Part shown: piece after piece, positions 43,140-44,571 of the stretch
Position numbering within the stretch: the stretch's first letter is position 1
How the letters are laid out: every line of letters begins with the position of its first letter
Source of the DNA: Lachnospiraceae bacterium
GTDB lineage: Bacteria; Bacillota; Clostridia; Lachnospirales; Lachnospiraceae
Assembly (NCBI GenBank): GCA_900766815.1
Contig: CAAFWV010000063.1
Coordinates: 1 to 44,571 of the forward strand
Direction: 5' to 3'
Length of the DNA stretch: 44,571 nt
The notes under the pieces: model-generated
Database searches by the model: none
Seen by the model: only the letters and a program-made list of their open reading frames with translations
Told to the model about the DNA's origin: nothing
Program-made: the position numbers and the translations under genes

Positions 43140-44533
43140 TACTGGAACACCTCCTCATCCTTAACTGATGGTAACAGTCCATATACGATAAGTGAAATAC
43201 CCGCAGTAACAACGAATACCATAATACCGATTACAGCTGCCATCTTGTAGTTAGTATCATTTACTGTCATCTTATACAACCATGTTACAAGCAAGTCTGT
43301 ATATCCTGCCTTGGCAGCAAGACCCATCGACTGTGGTTTACCCTGATTAAGAAGGTAAATGACATTGAAGTTATTAAGGTTACCGATAAACTGTGTTAAC
43401 AGGTAAGGACCTGTAACGAAGAGCATATACGGAAGTGTAATATGGAAGAAACACTGCCATGAGTTAGCTCCATCTATAGTAGCTGATTCATAAAGATCAG
43501 CCGGGATATTCATAAGAATACCACTTGCCATTAACATCAGGTACGGAATACCGATCCACAGGTTAACTACAATAATTGTAATTCTTGCAAGCATCGGATC
43601 CTGCCAGAATGGGATATAGGAATCAATCCATCCCCACTTAAGAAGGTAAGCATTGATAATACCATCACTTGCGAACAGCTTATACATATAAAGCAATGAT
43701 ACAAACTGTGGAACAGCAATTGTTGTGATGAGAATTGTTCTCCACATCTTCTTAAACTTAATACCTTTCTTGTTGATGAGCAATGCAACTGCAATGCCGA
43801 GGAAGTAATTTAAGAAGGTTGCAAAGAATGCCCATACAAGTGTCCAGGCAAGAACTACGAAGAATGTAGATCCAAAGCCGTTCGTATTAAGGCTGAACAG
43901 GTTCCTAAAATTCTCAAATCCAACCCAGGTAAACAGCTTAGCCGGAGCCTGATGATCATAATCATAATTAGTGAAGGCAACGCATATCATAAATAAGATA
44001 GGCAATGCCGTGAACATAAATGTTCCCAATACAGGAACCGCAAGCAATGTCTTGTCAAAGTTCTGATCAAGCAGAGATGAGAAGAATTTCTTATTGGTAG
44101 GCAGTGCCTTACCCATTTCAAGAAGCTTCTGTTCCTTATAGCTTGCACGGATGTTGACATACCATATGGTAAGATATATCAGAATAAGAACTATGGTAAG
44201 CAAACCATATAAAAGAATAAGGAAACTGTTATCACCGTATTTTACAGTTCCGTCAGGATTGAACCCCTTTTTCTCAGTACCGAGTGTATTGAACTTTACC
44301 AGATACTTGAGACCAAAATTAATTAAATATACCCAGAATAAAATCTGGCTTGCAAGCAATGCAATACCCTTTGCAAACTGCTTGCGCATAATTGAACCAA
44401 AACCAAAGATTAAGTAAGAAACTCTTGTCTTCCAGTCACCATTCTTGAAAATAGAACCGATTTCTGTAAAACCATCCTTAACTATTCCAAAATACTTTTT
44501 TACATTATCTTTGGAGCTACCGTCTTTTGCCAT
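43139..44533 (-). CDS. malF: Maltodextrin-type ABC transporter permease MalF
   Basis: 464 residues. The N-terminal 150 residues carry extra helices (ILFWVYLINFGLKYLV, FLILLYGLLTIVLILIYLTIWYV) seen in MalF but not in short sugar permeases. A periplasmic segment follows, then the permease core with the EAA loop LYESATIDGANSWQCFFHITLP. It begins with AGGAG 8 bases before ATG 44533, 38 bases from the window end, so the upstream gene (usually the binding protein malE) is cut off. Forms a heterodimer with MalG. Confidence 0.93.
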   Translation of the reverse strand: MAKDGSSKDNVKKYFGIVKDGFTEIGSIFKNGDWKTRVSYLIFGFGSIMRKQFAKGIALLASQILFWVYLINFGLKYLVKFNTLGTEKKGFNPDGTVKYGDNSFLILLYGLLTIVLILIYLTIWYVNIRASYKEQKLLEMGKALPTNKKFFSSLLDQNFDKTLLAVPVLGTFMFTALPILFMICVAFTNYDYDHQAPAKLFTWVGFENFRNLFSLNTNGFGSTFFVVLAWTLVWAFFATFLNYFLGIAVALLINKKGIKFKKMWRTILITTIAVPQFVSLLYMYKLFASDGIINAYLLKWGWIDSYIPFWQDPMLARITIIVVNLWIGIPYLMLMASGILMNIPADLYESATIDGANSWQCFFHITLPYMLFVTGPYLLTQFIGNLNNFNVIYLLNQGKPQSMGLAAKAGYTDLLVTWLYKMTVNDTNYKMAAVIGIMVFVVTAGISLIVYGLLPSVKDEEVFQ

Positions 44534-44571
44534 GCGCTTTCTCCTATTTTATAAAAATTCCGGCGAAGAAA

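Noticed and set aside
1..44571. CRISPR arrays, insertion sequences, prophage genes, tRNA or rRNA genes
   Set aside because: No regular direct repeats with spacers, no transposase, integrase or phage structural motifs, and no tRNA-like cloverleaf sequence were recognised on reading both strands. A tRNA or CRISPR search program was not available.

Overview
The window looks like chromosome of a Gram-positive, strictly fermentative Clostridia member, most likely Lachnospiraceae (Butyrivibrio/Roseburia/Coprococcus relatives). The grounds are a six-subunit Rnf complex in clostridial order (rnfCDGEAB), a Na+-pumping biotin decarboxylase operon, a Gx-family membrane protein beside an ApbE protein, the cmk-ispH-rpsA cluster typical of clostridia, strong AGGAGG-type ribosome binding sites, and fairly AT-rich DNA with simple hairpin-plus-T-run terminators. 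The family-level assignment is an inference. Almost all genes lie on the minus strand. The plus-strand exceptions are an AP2-domain gene, a HAD phosphatase/YprB nuclease pair, and a NusG-II/ApbE fusion.

Layout (read in the minus-strand direction within each block). 1-733: N-terminal part of a citrate synthase running off the window. 859-4270: Xaa-Pro aminopeptidase and threonine synthase, separated by a terminator. 4298-5116 (+): an AP2/degenerate-HNH protein whose putative promoter shares its -35 element with the thrC promoter. 5094-11145: Rnf operon with a membrane-anchored GH25 muramidase attached to its end by an ATGA overlap. 11282-12996 (+): HAD hydrolase and YprB-like nuclease. 13033-19346: cheR, then a probable six-gene operon tetR-rpiR-baiN-like-cmk-ispH-rpsA. 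19353-24730: a biotin-dependent carboxyltransferase/Na+ pump operon (12S-like subunit, OadG, biotin carrier, OadB, OadA). 24733-28741: metallophosphoesterase, scpA, scpB, a small acidic protein and a GGDEF diguanylate cyclase. 28793-32392: alaS with an upstream Gx gene, and rpsU on its own strong promoter. 32395-33618 (+): NusG-II/ApbE fusion. 33615-39720: two large polytopic membrane proteins flanking a methyl-accepting chemotaxis gene broken by one in-frame amber codon. 39762-40250: small membrane exporter-like protein. 40251-40663: a non-coding gap with repeated TTGCAAGT motifs. 40664-44533: lipoprotein alpha-amylase and MalG/MalF permeases.

Two ion-pumping systems dominate: Rnf (ferredoxin:NAD+ coupled pumping) and the biotin-dependent decarboxylase pump. 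The ApbE fusion at 32395 carries the activity expected to attach FMN to RnfG and RnfD, both of which show the SGAT flavinylation motif here. The main items worth following are: the decarboxylase operon, which couples one biotin carrier to two different carboxyltransferases and contains a strongly diverged CoA-type subunit; the AP2/HNH-derived gene that sits among housekeeping genes; the NusG-II-ApbE fusion; and the amber-interrupted chemoreceptor. No CRISPR array, transposase, phage gene, rRNA or tRNA was seen.
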